Positions 1 through 9,165 are shown, counted from the first letter of the stretch. The stretch is 41,154 nucleotides of DNA from an uncultured bacterium (GCA_947243845.1 CAMXIF010000028.1:1-41154), one strand, 5' to 3'. Numbers and translations are program-made. The notes: generated from the letters alone by a model not told the origin.

Positions 1-33
1 GTGCTTCTGGTTGCCTGGTATGTATTTACTCAT
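1..33 (-). CDS. IS30-family transposase, N-terminal 11 codons only (runs off window)
   Basis: A minus-strand ATG at 31-33 is preceded by a strong ribosome site (GAAGGAGG on the minus strand, 41-48). The 11 codons inside the window read MSKYIPGNQKH. From memory this matches the opening of clostridial IS30-family transposases, which continue into an N-terminal HTH that binds the IS end and a C-terminal DDE domain. Only the start is visible, so the family call rests on this short match plus the repeats at 94-151. It could be another gene. The gene points away from the kinase at 321. Confidence 0.45.
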   Translation of the reverse strand, partial: MSKYIPGNQKH

Positions 34-93
34 GGAGAACCTCCTTCTACTGCTGTCAGGAGGGCATGGAGAGTATAACATTGATATGTGAAA

Positions 94-151
94 GAGTAAA
101 TTCTACTTATGCAGAGGTAAATTCCACTGAATTATTTAAAGGTGGAATTTA
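94..151. repeat. Direct and inverted repeats next to the IS30-like start, probable IS end
   Basis: The motif TAAATTCyAC occurs twice in direct orientation (97-106 and 118-127) and once inverted (142-151, GTGGAATTTA). The 118-127/142-151 pair is a perfect 10-bp inverted repeat with a 14-nt loop. Repeats of this kind just outside a transposase start are typical of terminal sequences bound by the transposase. The exact IS boundary and target duplication cannot be set without the other end. Confidence 0.4.
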
Positions 152-213
152 AAATTTCAATTTTCGAATAGAAAATGCCTGTAGTCTTTTTAGTTTATTA
201 TTTCAGCAGAGTA

Positions 214-222
214 TGATATATT
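214..222 (+). promoter_or_regulatory. Extended -10 promoter of the histidine kinase
   Basis: TGATATATT is an extended -10 (TG at 214-215, TATATT at 217-222) with no convincing -35. The resulting leader of about 90 nt contains a perfect 7-bp hairpin (CATGAAA 243-249, TTTCATG 253-259) well upstream of the ribosome site. Confidence 0.4.
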
Positions 223-320
223 AAAAGCTATAGGGGAATTTCCATGAAACCTTTTCATGAAGCAAAAGATACATATGGATATTCGATTGAAAGTGTTTGA
301 CGGGTGAGCAGGAAGAGAAC

Positions 321-2516
321 ATGTTTAATGTTTTGGTAATATACCAGATCTTTATGGTTCTGGGATGCATATTTTTTGTAATTCTTATGATGAGGCAGCG
401 TGAAAGCGCACTTTCCAAGTTGATGTTGTGCATTGGTTTTTTGGGTGCGATTCAAAACGCCGGCTATCTGTTAGAACTGGTTTCCCAGGATATCAGTGAG
501 GCGATGGTGGCTGTGCGTATGGAATATCTTGGCGGAGCGTTTATTACCACCTTTTTATTTGTATTTGTGGTCAGATATTGCGGCTATACTGTTCCGAGAA
601 AACTGGAAGCGTTAATGTTTGGACTGGACGGGTTTGCACTGTTGTGTATCTGGGGTTACAAACACACGAATATGTATTATAAAACTGTAACTTTTGTGAC
701 GGATGGCATAGTTCCCCATCTGGTTCTGGAAAGAGGGCCGTTTTATTATATTTTCCTGATTCAGCTGATCATCCAGCTGGTGGGATGCTTCCTCACTACC
801 ATACGTGCAAACAGAAGATCGCAGAAAGGCCGTTTGAAACTGAATGTCCTAACATTGGGTATATGTTGTATATTCCCGATTGTGGGGCTGATTTTCAGTT
901 TGAGTCGGGTAATCGATGGGTTCGATGTGGTTCCGGGTTTTGAGGCGCTGGGAATCATGGGATTTGGAATTGTGATCATATTTTATCATGTGTTTGATCT
1001 GTCTATCTCGGCGCATGAGGAAGTCATCAAGTCGATGGATGAGGCGGTACTGATTCTGGATGCGGATGGCGGTTTCATCGAGGCTAATGATAAGGCGGAA
1101 GAATTGTTTGATGCATTATCCGGGTATAAGAAAGGCGATAGTGTAAGCGCAGAGAGACTAAGAGACGTCTTTGCAGACAAGAATAATCTTGAGTATATTA
1201 ATGGGGATCACAGTTTTGAGGTTCATGTCAATAAGATATGGAATAAACGGATTCTGGCAGGCTATGCGCTTGTATTTATGGATGTGACGGAGAATAAGCT
1301 GCAGTTACAGCAGATGCAGACGCTGAAGGCCAATGCGGAGAATGCAAACAGGGCAAAATCGGAATTTCTGGCCAGAATGTCCCATGAAATCCGAACTCCG
1401 ATCAATGCGGTGTTGGGGATGAACGAGATGGTGCTGCGGGAATCCAAAGAACCGGAGATTAAGAAATACTCCATGGATATCAGGTCCTCAGCGCAGACTT
1501 TGTTAGGGATCATCAATGATGTTCTGGACTTTTCCAAGATTGAGTCCGGTAAGCTGGAGATTATTTCGGCGGAGTATGAATTGAACAGTATGCTCAATGA
1601 CCTGTTCAATATGTTCTCCCTTCGGACACAGGAGAAGGGGCTTAAATTCGATGTGGTGGTGGATCCCAATCTGCCATCGAAGCTATATGGAGATGATATC
1701 CGGATCAGACAAGTGCTCAGCAACTTTTTGAGCAACGCGGTCAAATATACCGACAAGGGTACGGTTACCTTTACATTATCCGGCAGAATGGATGGAGACA
1801 GTGTCATCTTACATTTTACGGTGACAGATACGGGAATTGGGATCAGACAGGAGAATATGTCCAAGTTATTCCTGGCTTTCGAGCGGTTTGACGAGATGAA
1901 GAATCGGTATATTGAAGGAACTGGTCTTGGCATGAATATATCGGCACAGATACTTAAACTGATGGGCGCCGATCTGAAGGTGGAGAGCATCTATGGGAAA
2001 GGAAGCAGTTTCAGTTTTGACCTGCGTCAGCGGGTTCTCGTGGGAGAGCCTATTGGCAGTTTTCAGGAGCGGGCCAGAAAAGCAGCCATAGAACATGTCT
2101 ACCACACCAGCTTTACGGCGCCGGAAGGAGAGATTCTGTTAGTGGATGACAACCGCGTTAACAGGAAGGTATTCTGCGGCCTGTTAAAACAGACAAAAAT
2201 ACGGATCAAAGATGTGGGAAGCGGAAAGGAATGTCTGGAAGAGGTCCAAAAGAAACATTATGATGTGATTTTCCTGGATCATATGATGCCGGAGATGGAT
2301 GGCATGGAGACCATGAGCAGGATGAAGAAGATGCAGGATAATCAGTGTGCGGATACACCGGTTGTTATGTTGACGGCCAATGCGATCATGGGGGCCAGGG
2401 AAAATTATCTGGCGGCAGGGTTTGATGATTTTCTGGCGAAACCCATCGAACAGGATAAGCTTGATAAGATTATGCTGCAGTGGATGCCGGCAGAGAAAAT
2501 ACAAAATAATGTATAA
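321..2516 (+). CDS. Hybrid sensor histidine kinase (7TM sensor-PAS-HisKA-HATPase-receiver)
   Basis: Membrane sensor kinase of 731 aa. Residues 1-225 hold about seven hydrophobic segments, like the N-terminal 7TM region of many clostridial hybrid kinases. A PAS-like segment follows (about 230-325). The H-box is SHEIRTP with the phospho-accepting His355. ATP-binding boxes are NFLSNAVKY (N), DTGIGI (G1) and GTGLG (G2). The C-terminal receiver (about 604-725) has DD at 609-610, the phospho-acceptor Asp653 in FLDHMMPEMDG, Thr685 and Lys707. The ATG at 321 is chosen because AGGAAGAG lies just upstream; an in-frame TTG at 297 has no ribosome site. No separate response regulator or output domain is adjacent, so the phosphorelay partner must be elsewhere. 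The signal is unknown. Confidence 0.9.
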   Translation: MFNVLVIYQIFMVLGCIFFVILMMRQRESALSKLMLCIGFLGAIQNAGYLLELVSQDISEAMVAVRMEYLGGAFITTFLFVFVVRYCGYTVPRKLEALMFGLDGFALLCIWGYKHTNMYYKTVTFVTDGIVPHLVLERGPFYYIFLIQLIIQLVGCFLTTIRANRRSQKGRLKLNVLTLGICCIFPIVGLIFSLSRVIDGFDVVPGFEALGIMGFGIVIIFYHVFDLSISAHEEVIKSMDEAVLILDADGGFIEANDKAEELFDALSGYKKGDSVSAERLRDVFADKNNLEYINGDHSFEVHVNKIWNKRILAGYALVFMDVTENKLQLQQMQTLKANAENANRAKSEFLARMSHEIRTPINAVLGMNEMVLRESKEPEIKKYSMDIRSSAQTLLGIINDVLDFSKIESGKLEIISAEYELNSMLNDLFNMFSLRTQEKGLKFDVVVDPNLPSKLYGDDIRIRQVLSNFLSNAVKYTDKGTVTFTLSGRMDGDSVILHFTVTDTGIGIRQENMSKLFLAFERFDEMKNRYIEGTGLGMNISAQILKLMGADLKVESIYGKGSSFSFDLRQRVLVGEPIGSFQERARKAAIEHVYHTSFTAPEGEILLVDDNRVNRKVFCGLLKQTKIRIKDVGSGKECLEEVQKKHYDVIFLDHMMPEMDGMETMSRMKKMQDNQCADTPVVMLTANAIMGARENYLAAGFDDFLAKPIEQDKLDKIMLQWMPAEKIQNNV

Positions 2517-2581
2517 CGGATAGCAATGATGAAAAGAGAAATACCTGATATAAAATTTACACAAGGAGGGAAAATGAAAGT

Positions 2582-3439
2582 ATGCAAGAGAATCTTAGGA
2601 TTAAAGTGAAGGCGCCCATCTATACGGTGGCGGCAGATGTTACCTTTGCACAGGTAGATGCTTGGTTTGGCCATACGAGAAGGGATTTAAAAATGGATAT
2701 TATCTATCCGGAGGATCAGACCAGGAAATATCCTTGTATCGTCTGGATCTGCGGCGGCGCCTGGGCTGTCATGGACAGGTCAGCGCATTTGGCTTATTTG
2801 ACACAGCTTGCGAGGAGTGGGTTTGTGGTGGCCAGCGTGGAGTATCGCACCACCAATGAGGGAATCTTCCCGGTGCAGCTTCAGGATGTGAAGGCCGGAA
2901 TCCGTTATCTGAAAGCACACAGTGACCGTTATCGCATTGATGTGGAGCATTTCGGGGTGATGGGAGAGTCCGCAGGCGGTTATCTGACGGCAATGGCAGC
3001 GCTGGTGGATGATAAGAGTTATGATGTTGGCGCGTTTACGGAATATTCCAGTAAGGTACAGGCGGCCTGTCCCTGGTATCCGCCGGCAGATGTGACTTCT
3101 TTCCCGTATCCATCAGCAGAGATGGCGGCAGCGGCACCGGAATCTTTGCTGTTTGGCAAAAATGTAGCCCTGAACAAAGAAGAAGCGATGAAAATATGTC
3201 CGGTTACTTATGTGACGAAGGATGCGCCTCCCTTTATGATCATACATGGGAATCAGGATAAAACAGTGCCTTTTGCGCAGGGGGAACTTCTGCATGATAA
3301 GCTGGAAGCGGCAGGGGCGGATGTGACACTGCTTGTCTTAGAAGATGCGGATCATGCGGATGTCCAGTTTTTCCAGGAGGAGATCTGGCAGAGGATTATT
3401 GCCTTTTTCCAGGAGAAACTGGGGACAGAGAGAGAATGA
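2582..3439 (+). CDS. Alpha/beta hydrolase, carboxylesterase-like (BD-FAE type)
   Basis: Cytoplasmic 285-aa alpha/beta-hydrolase without a signal peptide. The nucleophile elbow is GESAGG, the acid is in HGNQDKTVPF and the catalytic His is in DADHAD near the C-terminus. An oxyanion-hole segment GGAW precedes them, giving the hormone-sensitive-lipase/BD-FAE arrangement (HGGG-like, GxSxG, D, H). The likely activity is hydrolysis of small esters, perhaps acetyl or feruloyl groups on sugars; the substrate cannot be read from sequence. The ribosome site GGAGG (2566-2570) is 11 nt from this ATG. A nearer ATG at 2574 opens only an 11-codon frame. It lies 65 bp after the kinase and 12 bp before the NYN gene, so the three are probably co-transcribed. 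Confidence 0.82.
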   Translation: MQENLRIKVKAPIYTVAADVTFAQVDAWFGHTRRDLKMDIIYPEDQTRKYPCIVWICGGAWAVMDRSAHLAYLTQLARSGFVVASVEYRTTNEGIFPVQLQDVKAGIRYLKAHSDRYRIDVEHFGVMGESAGGYLTAMAALVDDKSYDVGAFTEYSSKVQAACPWYPPADVTSFPYPSAEMAAAAPESLLFGKNVALNKEEAMKICPVTYVTKDAPPFMIIHGNQDKTVPFAQGELLHDKLEAAGADVTLLVLEDADHADVQFFQEEIWQRIIAFFQEKLGTERE

Positions 3440-3451
3440 GAGAGGAAATAG

Positions 3452-4033
3452 ATGAATTATTATTTAGTAGATTTTGAAAATGTTAAAAAGGATGGGCTGG
3501 ACGGTATCCACAAACTGAGCAAGGAGGACAGGGTATGTATTTTTTACAGCAAAAATGCAGACAGTATCACCTTTGACCAGCATCGGCGGATTATAGAGTC
3601 TCAGGCAACGATTGAGTTCTGTAAGGTGGAAGTGGGCAGCAAGAACGCGTTGGATTTTCAGTTGGCCACTCAGCTTGGATATCTGATTGCTAACAGGAGC
3701 GCAGAGCAGTATTTTATTGTGAGTAAAGACAAGGGCTTTGATATTTTAAGCGGCTACTGGAAAAACCGTAGCGTGAATGTGACGCTCATTGCCGATATCA
3801 CCGGACGCAGTCATAATCAGGAGGTGGAGGAGACAAGAGCCAAACTGAAAGAACTTCTGAAAGACGAACCGGATGTGGATGTAGATGAGATTCAGAAGAT
3901 TATGCAGCAATATAAGACGAAGCAGGGCATCAGCAACGCGCTGATGAAGAAGTATCCCAGCAAGGATAATAAGAAATCCAGCAAAATTTATAAAACGATC
4001 AAGCCGCTTCTTGCAGATAAGAAGGGAAGCTAA
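3452..4033 (+). CDS. NYN/PIN-like domain protein, probable metal-dependent ribonuclease
   Basis: 193 aa. The first 125 residues read as a NYN (PIN-like) fold: YYLVDFENV at the N-terminus supplies the first acidic metal ligands, LDFQLATQLG the central Asp, and VSKDKGFD the later Asp cluster. These features mark the superfamily of small metal-dependent RNases. The remaining 65 residues are charged, helical-looking and rich in Lys (YKTKQGISNALMKKYPS), possibly an RNA-binding tail. The start has a purine-rich AGAGGAAAT site. It sits 12 bp downstream of the esterase. The RNA target is unknown. Confidence 0.72.
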   Translation: MNYYLVDFENVKKDGLDGIHKLSKEDRVCIFYSKNADSITFDQHRRIIESQATIEFCKVEVGSKNALDFQLATQLGYLIANRSAEQYFIVSKDKGFDILSGYWKNRSVNVTLIADITGRSHNQEVEETRAKLKELLKDEPDVDVDEIQKIMQQYKTKQGISNALMKKYPSKDNKKSSKIYKTIKPLLADKKGS

Positions 4034-4108
4034 ATCTGGGGAGTATTTATACTGCGAGAGGGAATACTGGTATCAACATAAAATATGAAAAGGTAGAAAA
4101 AGGAGAAT

Positions 4109-4606
4109 ATGATGAAAAACTGGAAAAAAGAAGCGTTAATTGCAGGAGTAGTTATTTTATTGGCAGGGCTGGGATGCAGTGCCTGCGGATCGAAGGAGTC
4201 TTCAAAAAATAATCTGGAAGGAAGTCTTAGTGAGATCATGGCTTCTATATATGAAAAAGCTGATTTGGATCAGGATTTCAGAGAATCGCTTGATGGTTTT
4301 GAGACCTTTGAATTGACAGATGAGATGGAAGTATCGATTTTGGGAACAGATGAGATCACCTATAAGGAGGGTGTTGCTTCCATGCCGATGATGTCATCTA
4401 TAGCATATCAGTGTGTGCTGCTTCGGGTGGAGGAGGCTGATGTGGATACGGTCAAACAGGCCCTCAAGGATAATGCCAATCCGGATAAATGGGTTTGTGT
4501 CAGTGCAGAGACCACACTGATTGAGAGCAGAGGAGATGTGATCTTCTTTATCATGTGCGATAAAGATAAGGCCTATGCCATGAACAGTGCGTTCCAGAAC
4601 CTATAG
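4109..4606 (+). CDS. Small lipoprotein, DUF4358-like
   Basis: 165 aa beginning MMKNWKKEA, then a hydrophobic stretch ending in LGCSAC, a lipoprotein signal with a choice of two cysteines. The mature part is acidic and ends in a segment (SRGDVIFFIMCDK) resembling the C-terminal part of DUF4358 lipoproteins, which are common in Lachnospiraceae and have no known function. The family match is from memory and moderate. AAAGGAGAAT precedes the start. It is the last gene of the left plus-strand group and is followed directly by the shared terminator at 4644. Confidence 0.6.
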   Translation: MMKNWKKEALIAGVVILLAGLGCSACGSKESSKNNLEGSLSEIMASIYEKADLDQDFRESLDGFETFELTDEMEVSILGTDEITYKEGVASMPMMSSIAYQCVLLRVEEADVDTVKQALKDNANPDKWVCVSAETTLIESRGDVIFFIMCDKDKAYAMNSAFQNL

Positions 4607-4643
4607 AAGAAAAGTCTGCAGACTGGATCGGTGTAGACATATA

Positions 4644-4680
4644 AAAGCCCTGCAAGGTCATTGACCAGGCAGGGCTTTGG
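4644..4680. terminator. Bidirectional hairpin terminator between convergent genes
   Basis: AAAGCCCTGC (4644-4653) pairs perfectly with GCAGGGCTTT (4669-4678), and GGTCA/TGACC (4656-4660/4662-4666) extends the stem inside. T-rich sequence flanks both sides, so it can end the lipoprotein transcript on + and the potABCD transcript on -. Confidence 0.85.
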
Positions 4681-4687
4681 ATTTTTA

Positions 4688-5758
4688 TTAGTTGGATTTC
4701 ACTTCTTTCCAGAGAGTATTGTATAGGGCATCGCCCTCTTCTCCCAGATATACATAGGTTTCCAGGTTGTTATACAAAGACAGATCAGGAAAGGCAATGT
4801 CGGAATTTTTGATATCTTCGTCCTCGATCAGTTCGCGTGCGGCATCATTTGGAGTAGAGTAGGTTATGTATTCAAAGTTTTTGAGGGCGATATCATCACG
4901 GCACATGAAATCAATAAATTTCTCGGCATTTTCCTTATTGGGGGCGTCTTTTAAGATGACCCAGGAATCAATCCAGACATTGGTGCCTTCTTCAGGAATT
5001 ACATACACTAAGTCGGGATTTTCCCGCTGGGTATAGATGGCTTCGCCGGAGTAGATCACACCGATGGCAGCTTCATTGCCGATCATCTTATCACGCACCT
5101 GATCAATAACATATGCCTGCACCAGAGGCTTTTGCTCGATCAGAGCATTTTTGGCGGTTTCCAGTTCTGCGGCATCTATGGTGTTCATGGAAAAACCGTT
5201 CAGTTTCTCGGCTACCATAAAGGCGTCACGTACGGAATCCTGCATAAGAATATTGTCGGCATATTTTTCGTCCCATAGCTGTGCCCAGCTGGTGATGGGT
5301 TCCTCCACCATGGTCTTGTTGTAGAGAATACCAACAGTGCCCCAGCAGTAGGGGACAGAATACTGATTGTCAGGATCAAAAGACCGGGACTGCTCAAAAT
5401 ACTGTGCCCCGATGTTCTTTTTGGCATTTGGTATATTATCAAAATTGAGCGGAGCCAGCATATCATTTGCAATCATCTTGCTGATCATGTAATCGGAAGG
5501 ACATACCACGTCATAGGAAGCGGCGCCGGACTCTACTTTGGGATACATGACTTCGTTGGTCTCGAACTCGTCATAGATGACCTTGATACCGGTCTCTTCT
5601 TCAAATATCTCTATGGTTTCGGGATCAAGATACTCACCCCAGTTATAAACGATGACTTCTCCATTGACACCGCCCTTGGAAGATCCGCAGCCGGACAGTA
5701 ACATAGGTATGGAGAGGCCAAAGACAGCAAACAAAAGATTTCTTTTATTGATCATCAT
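4688..5758 (-). CDS. potD: Spermidine/putrescine-binding lipoprotein PotD
   Basis: Extracytoplasmic solute-binding protein of the polyamine importer, 356 aa. The signal ends in the lipobox LLSGC, so the protein is lipid-anchored outside the membrane. The mature N-terminus (VYNWGEYLDPETIEIFEEETG) is the PotD/PotF signature; later segments (YDVVCPSDYMI, VPYCWGTVGILYNK, AIGVIYSGEA) fit the same family. The first ATG overlaps the potC stop (ATGA, 5755-5758) and has GGAGG about 7 nt upstream, pointing to translational coupling. Last gene of XRE-potABCD. Confidence 0.95.
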   Translation of the reverse strand: MMINKRNLLFAVFGLSIPMLLSGCGSSKGGVNGEVIVYNWGEYLDPETIEIFEEETGIKVIYDEFETNEVMYPKVESGAASYDVVCPSDYMISKMIANDMLAPLNFDNIPNAKKNIGAQYFEQSRSFDPDNQYSVPYCWGTVGILYNKTMVEEPITSWAQLWDEKYADNILMQDSVRDAFMVAEKLNGFSMNTIDAAELETAKNALIEQKPLVQAYVIDQVRDKMIGNEAAIGVIYSGEAIYTQRENPDLVYVIPEEGTNVWIDSWVILKDAPNKENAEKFIDFMCRDDIALKNFEYITYSTPNDAARELIEDEDIKNSDIAFPDLSLYNNLETYVYLGEEGDALYNTLWKEVKSN

Positions 5759-6549
5759 GATTTCCTCCGTTCTGAAACATCTCTGAATTTTTTAGCAGGT
5801 GCCATATTTACCAGTAATAAAAGAATCAGCACCGTTACAAAGATCAGTGTGGATAAGGCGTACATTTCCGGTTTGATTCCCTTTTTCACTTCTGTATAGA
5901 TCTTGGTGGACAGGGTATCTATGCCGGCTCCCTTGGTAAAGTGGGTGATAATGAAATCATCCAAGGACATGGTGAAGGCCATCAGAAACCCGGAGAGTAT
6001 GCCCGGCAAAAGATCCGGAAAGACCACTTTAAAAAAGGCGGTCGTATGGGAGGCGCCTAAGTCCAGAGCAGCCTCATAGGTACTGGGATTCAGTTGTTTC
6101 ATACGTGGCATGATGCTTAAGATCACATAGGGAATATTGAAAGTAATGTGTGACAAAAGTATCGTGCCCAGGCCAAAACGTAGTCCCATACTGATAAAAA
6201 GGAGCATCAGAGAAATACCGGTGACAATTTCTGCGTTCAGCATGGGAATGTTGGTGATTCCCATCAGTACTGTACGGGATCTCCTTTTCATACTGTTCAT
6301 GGCTACGCAGGCAATGGTGCCAATGACGGTAGCCACCAAGGCGGAAACGAATGCAATCAGCAAAGTGTTGCCGAGCGCCTCTAATATTTCATCGTTCCTA
6401 AAAAGAGAGGAATACCATTTGAAGGTAAAGCCGCCCCATTTAGATCGAGTTTTACTGGCATTGAAAGACAGTACCATCAAAGTGGCGATAGGCGCATATA
6501 AAAAGAGAAAAATCAATGCCGTATAGATATTTTTTGCAGTGCTTTTCAT
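5755..6549 (-). CDS. potC: Polyamine ABC transporter permease PotC
   Basis: 264-aa inner-membrane permease with about six hydrophobic segments. The EAA loop that contacts PotA is visible as YEAALDLGASHTTAFFKVVFPDLLPGI. The N-terminus (YTALIFLFLYAPIATLMVLSFNAS) is typical of PotC. Its ATG overlaps the potB TGA (6546-6549), and a GGGGAGGG site lies in the potB 3' end. It pairs with PotB to form the channel. Confidence 0.95.
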   Translation of the reverse strand: MKSTAKNIYTALIFLFLYAPIATLMVLSFNASKTRSKWGGFTFKWYSSLFRNDEILEALGNTLLIAFVSALVATVIGTIACVAMNSMKRRSRTVLMGITNIPMLNAEIVTGISLMLLFISMGLRFGLGTILLSHITFNIPYVILSIMPRMKQLNPSTYEAALDLGASHTTAFFKVVFPDLLPGILSGFLMAFTMSLDDFIITHFTKGAGIDTLSTKIYTEVKKGIKPEMYALSTLIFVTVLILLLLVNMAPAKKFRDVSERRKS

Positions 6550-7364
6550 AATGTGGCGCCCTCCCCATCTTTATCAAATACAGCGGAAGCGATCATGTTG
6601 AGGATGATAAAAATCATCAGTACAATGGAAAGGCCGCTGCCCAGATGCCAATTGGATGCCTGCGTAAATTCCTGCTCGATCACGTTGCCGATCAACAGAA
6701 TCTTACTGCCGCCCAGCAGAGTGCTGATTACAAAGGTGGTAAGTGCAGGCACAAACACCATGGTGATGCCGCTGATGATACCGGGAATCGACAATGGCAG
6801 GATGATACGGACAAAGGTATATACATTGCCGGCGCCAAGATCTTTGGAAGCATCTAATACATTCTCATCAATTTTGGACAACACATTGTAGAGCGGCAGT
6901 ACCATAAAGGGAAGGAAATTATATACCATACCCAGAATGATTGCGTAAGGCGTGTTAATGATATTGATATTTGGCAGATGTAATAAATTCAGTACACTGT
7001 TGATGACGCCGCTCTTTTCTAATAAGGTCTGCCATGCGAGGGTGCGGAGCAAAAAGTTCATCCACATGGGCAGGATAAATATCAGGATGATAAAACTGTG
7101 CTGGTTCACTTTCATATTGGATAGGATCATAGCAAGCGGATAAGCCAGCAAAAAGCAGATCAGTGTGCTGATCAGGGATAAAAGCAAAGAGAGCCAAAGC
7201 GCCTTTGCGTGTTCCGCAGTTGCTATCGCTGTGATATTATCCAGAGTGAAGGCGCCGGTCTTATCAGTCAGGCCATAGTAAAAAATCATACCCAGAGGAA
7301 TGATGATAAACATGACTGACCACAGGACATAAGGGGTAGAGAGCCATTTGTTTTTAGATGTCAA
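6546..7364 (-). CDS. potB: Polyamine ABC transporter permease PotB
   Basis: 272-aa permease with about six membrane spans. The EAA-like loop reads [20 protein letters not shown]. The start is a TTG at 7362-7364, chosen because GAGGAGG (minus strand, 7374-7380) lies 9 nt upstream and the coding match begins at once ([14 protein letters not shown]). The start lies inside the potA 3' end, an 11-bp overlap. Confidence 0.93.
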   Translation of the reverse strand: MTSKNKWLSTPYVLWSVMFIIIPLGMIFYYGLTDKTGAFTLDNITAIATAEHAKALWLSLLLSLISTLICFLLAYPLAMILSNMKVNQHSFIILIFILPMWMNFLLRTLAWQTLLEKSGVINSVLNLLHLPNINIINTPYAIILGMVYNFLPFMVLPLYNVLSKIDENVLDASKDLGAGNVYTFVRIILPLSIPGIISGITMVFVPALTTFVISTLLGGSKILLIGNVIEQEFTQASNWHLGSGLSIVLMIFIILNMIASAVFDKDGEGATL

Positions 7365-8427
7365 TTGCCACAGCCTCCTCGTCTTCAGATTCCGGTTTGT
7401 TCATAATCTGGATATTAAAGGGATCCACTTGGATGCCAACTTCTTTTCCTACCGGGAAAAGGGTGGTGGAGTGCACAAGCCATTCGAATCCTGCCGCCAT
7501 GACTTCCATCTCGTAGTGAACTCCCTTAAAAATTAAATGTGTGACAACCCCTTGAATGGCGCCCTGATCCGGAGCGACCAGATTCACATCTTCCGGACGG
7601 ATGACCACGTCTACCGGTTTGTTGCGGCCAAAGCCTGTGTCCACACAGGCAAAACGCGTCCCCAGGATGTTTACCAGTTTATCCTCTATCATGGTGGCAG
7701 GGATGATGTTGCTGTCCCCGATAAAGTCTGCTACGAAAGCATTTTCCGGTTCGTTATAGATGGATTCAGGAGATCCAATCTGCTGGATATATCCTTGATT
7801 CATGACTACGATGGTGTCGGACATGGTAAGGGCTTCTTCCTGATCATGAGTGACATAGACAAAGGTGATCCCCAGTTCATTTTTCATGCGGATCAGTTCA
7901 TATTGCATCTCTTGACGCAGTTTCAGGTCAAGGGCGCCCAAAGGTTCATCCAAAAGAAGTACTTTGGGTTCATTGACAATAGCACGGGCAATAGCGATAC
8001 GCTGCTGTTGGCCGCCGCTTAAGGAACCGGGCATACGGTTTCCATAGTCTTCCAGATTTACAAGTTTAAGTGCGTAGCGGATCTTATCTTCTATGTAACT
8101 CTTAGATTTTTTCTTTATTTTAAGACCAAAGGCAATATTTTCCGCGATCGTCATGTGTGTAAACAGGGCATATTTTTGGAAGACAGTATTTAACTGCCTT
8201 CTATTCGGCGGTATATTGGTGATATCTGTGCCGTCAAAGATTATCCTGCCGGAGTCCGGACTGGTAAATCCGCCCAAAATACGCAGGGTAGTGGTTTTTC
8301 CACAACCGCTGGGACCGAGCAGCGTGACAAATTCATTTTCATGTATGTTCAGATTCAAGTCGTCCAAAACCATTTGACCGTCAAAAGATTTGGAGATATC
8401 GATAAGCTGAATCAATTCTTTTTCCAT
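7354..8427 (-). CDS. potA: Polyamine ABC transporter ATPase PotA
   Basis: 357-aa ATPase that powers import. Walker A is GPSGCGKTT, the Q-loop is at [10 protein letters not shown], the ABC signature is LSGGQQQR, Walker B is [12 protein letters not shown] and the H-loop is [12 protein letters not shown]-terminal TOBE-type regulatory region (about 240-345) follows, as in PotA/MalK. AGGAGGG lies 7 nt before the ATG. The regulator gene upstream ends about 40 bp away. Confidence 0.95.
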   Translation of the reverse strand: MEKELIQLIDISKSFDGQMVLDDLNLNIHENEFVTLLGPSGCGKTTTLRILGGFTSPDSGRIIFDGTDITNIPPNRRQLNTVFQKYALFTHMTIAENIAFGLKIKKKSKSYIEDKIRYALKLVNLEDYGNRMPGSLSGGQQQRIAIARAIVNEPKVLLLDEPLGALDLKLRQEMQYELIRMKNELGITFVYVTHDQEEALTMSDTIVVMNQGYIQQIGSPESIYNEPENAFVADFIGDSNIIPATMIEDKLVNILGTRFACVDTGFGRNKPVDVVIRPEDVNLVAPDQGAIQGVVTHLIFKGVHYEMEVMAAGFEWLVHSTTLFPVGKEVGIQVDPFNIQIMNKPESEDEEAVAIDI

Positions 8428-8466
8428 GGGAAAGTCCCTCCTGTGTATAATGAATAGCAGGGCTGT

Positions 8467-9027
8467 CTAAAAATTGGGCGGCGTGCTGATCCATAAGAAA
8501 ATAGCGCCGCTTTTGCCGCTTGCTTTGATATAATGTTCCGAATCCGGTGTGAAGTAAAAAGCTTCCCCCTTTTTGGCTCTGATGCTGCGATTCCCGACTA
8601 TGATGGTGACAGAGCCGGAGAGTATGTAACCGAATTCCTCCCCTTCATGGGGCTGATCCGGATAGGTGGAGCCGTCTGCTTCCAAAGTGACCCGGATGGG
8701 CTCCATCATGTTTTTTTGTGCATTGGGGATGATCCATTCTACCTTATTATGAAGTTCTGTATCCACTTTTTCAAAAAAGTCGTCCCTGCCGAAAACAATC
8801 TGTTCATCGTCCGCATCATTGAAGAAATCTTTTAAGTTAGAACCAAGGCATTGTAAGATATCTATCAAAGTGGCGATAGAGGGTGATGTCACGTCATTTT
8901 CCAGCTGACTGATAAAGCCCTTCGAAAGTTCGCAGCGGTCTGCCAGTTCCTCCTGTGTCAGCCCCTTTTTATTCCGAAGTTCTTTGATTTTGTTCCCCAG
9001 ATCCATCCGGGCGGAAGTTGTGTCCAT
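8467..9027 (-). CDS. XRE-family HTH regulator with C-terminal cupin domain, pot operon regulator
   Basis: 186 aa: an N-terminal XRE helix-turn-helix (about 10-65, LGNKIKELRNKKGLTQEELA...SKGFISQLE) and a C-terminal cupin barrel (about 110-180, PHEGEEFGYILSGSVTI). This two-domain layout is that of PuuR-like regulators, and its place at the head of potABCD is common in Firmicutes. It probably senses polyamine or a related small molecule through the cupin and controls its own operon; this is inferred from position and the dyad at 9044-9068. AAGGAGGAATC precedes the ATG. Confidence 0.88.
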   Translation of the reverse strand: MDTTSARMDLGNKIKELRNKKGLTQEELADRCELSKGFISQLENDVTSPSIATLIDILQCLGSNLKDFFNDADDEQIVFGRDDFFEKVDTELHNKVEWIIPNAQKNMMEPIRVTLEADGSTYPDQPHEGEEFGYILSGSVTIIVGNRSIRAKKGEAFYFTPDSEHYIKASGKSGAIFLWISTPPNF

Positions 9028-9043
9028 GATTCCTCCTTAATTC

Positions 9044-9068
9044 AGTAAATATAAACTAAAAGTTTACT
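9044..9068. promoter_or_regulatory. Nested dyad, candidate operator of the XRE-pot operon
   Basis: TAAACT (9052-9057) and AGTTTA (9061-9066) form a perfect 6-bp inverted repeat with spacer AAA. AGTAAA (9044-9049) and TTTACT (9063-9068) form an overlapping second one. It lies between the predicted transcription start (near 9086) and the XRE start codon, a position suited to repression by the operon's own regulator. Confidence 0.5.
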
Positions 9069-9092
9069 AACGCTAAACATGCACTGAAACCC

Positions 9093-9120
9093 ATTATACA
9101 AGAAAGTAGAGGTATGTCAA
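9093..9120 (-). promoter_or_regulatory. Sigma-A promoter of the XRE-potABCD operon
   Basis: On the minus strand TTGACA (9115-9120) and TATAAT (9093-9098) are both perfect consensus hexamers separated by 16 bp. This is the strongest promoter on this strand in the window. Confidence 0.85.
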
Positions 9121-9165
9121 TGGGAAATTACAAAATATTGCAAATAATGCGAAAACCAGTTAGAC

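Noticed and set aside
1262..1990. 242-codon open frame on the minus strand inside the histidine kinase
   Set aside because: The plus-strand protein has every kinase motif in order; the antisense frame has no domain, no ribosome site and a composition typical of an antisense shadow.
2574..2609. ATG at 2574 close to GGAGG as the esterase start
   Set aside because: It opens only 11 codons in another frame. The spacing of 3 nt is also too short. The in-frame ATG at 2582 gives the hydrolase.
7537..8022. 161-codon plus-strand frame inside potA
   Set aside because: It is antisense to a fully motif-supported ABC ATPase and has no ribosome site or recognisable domain.
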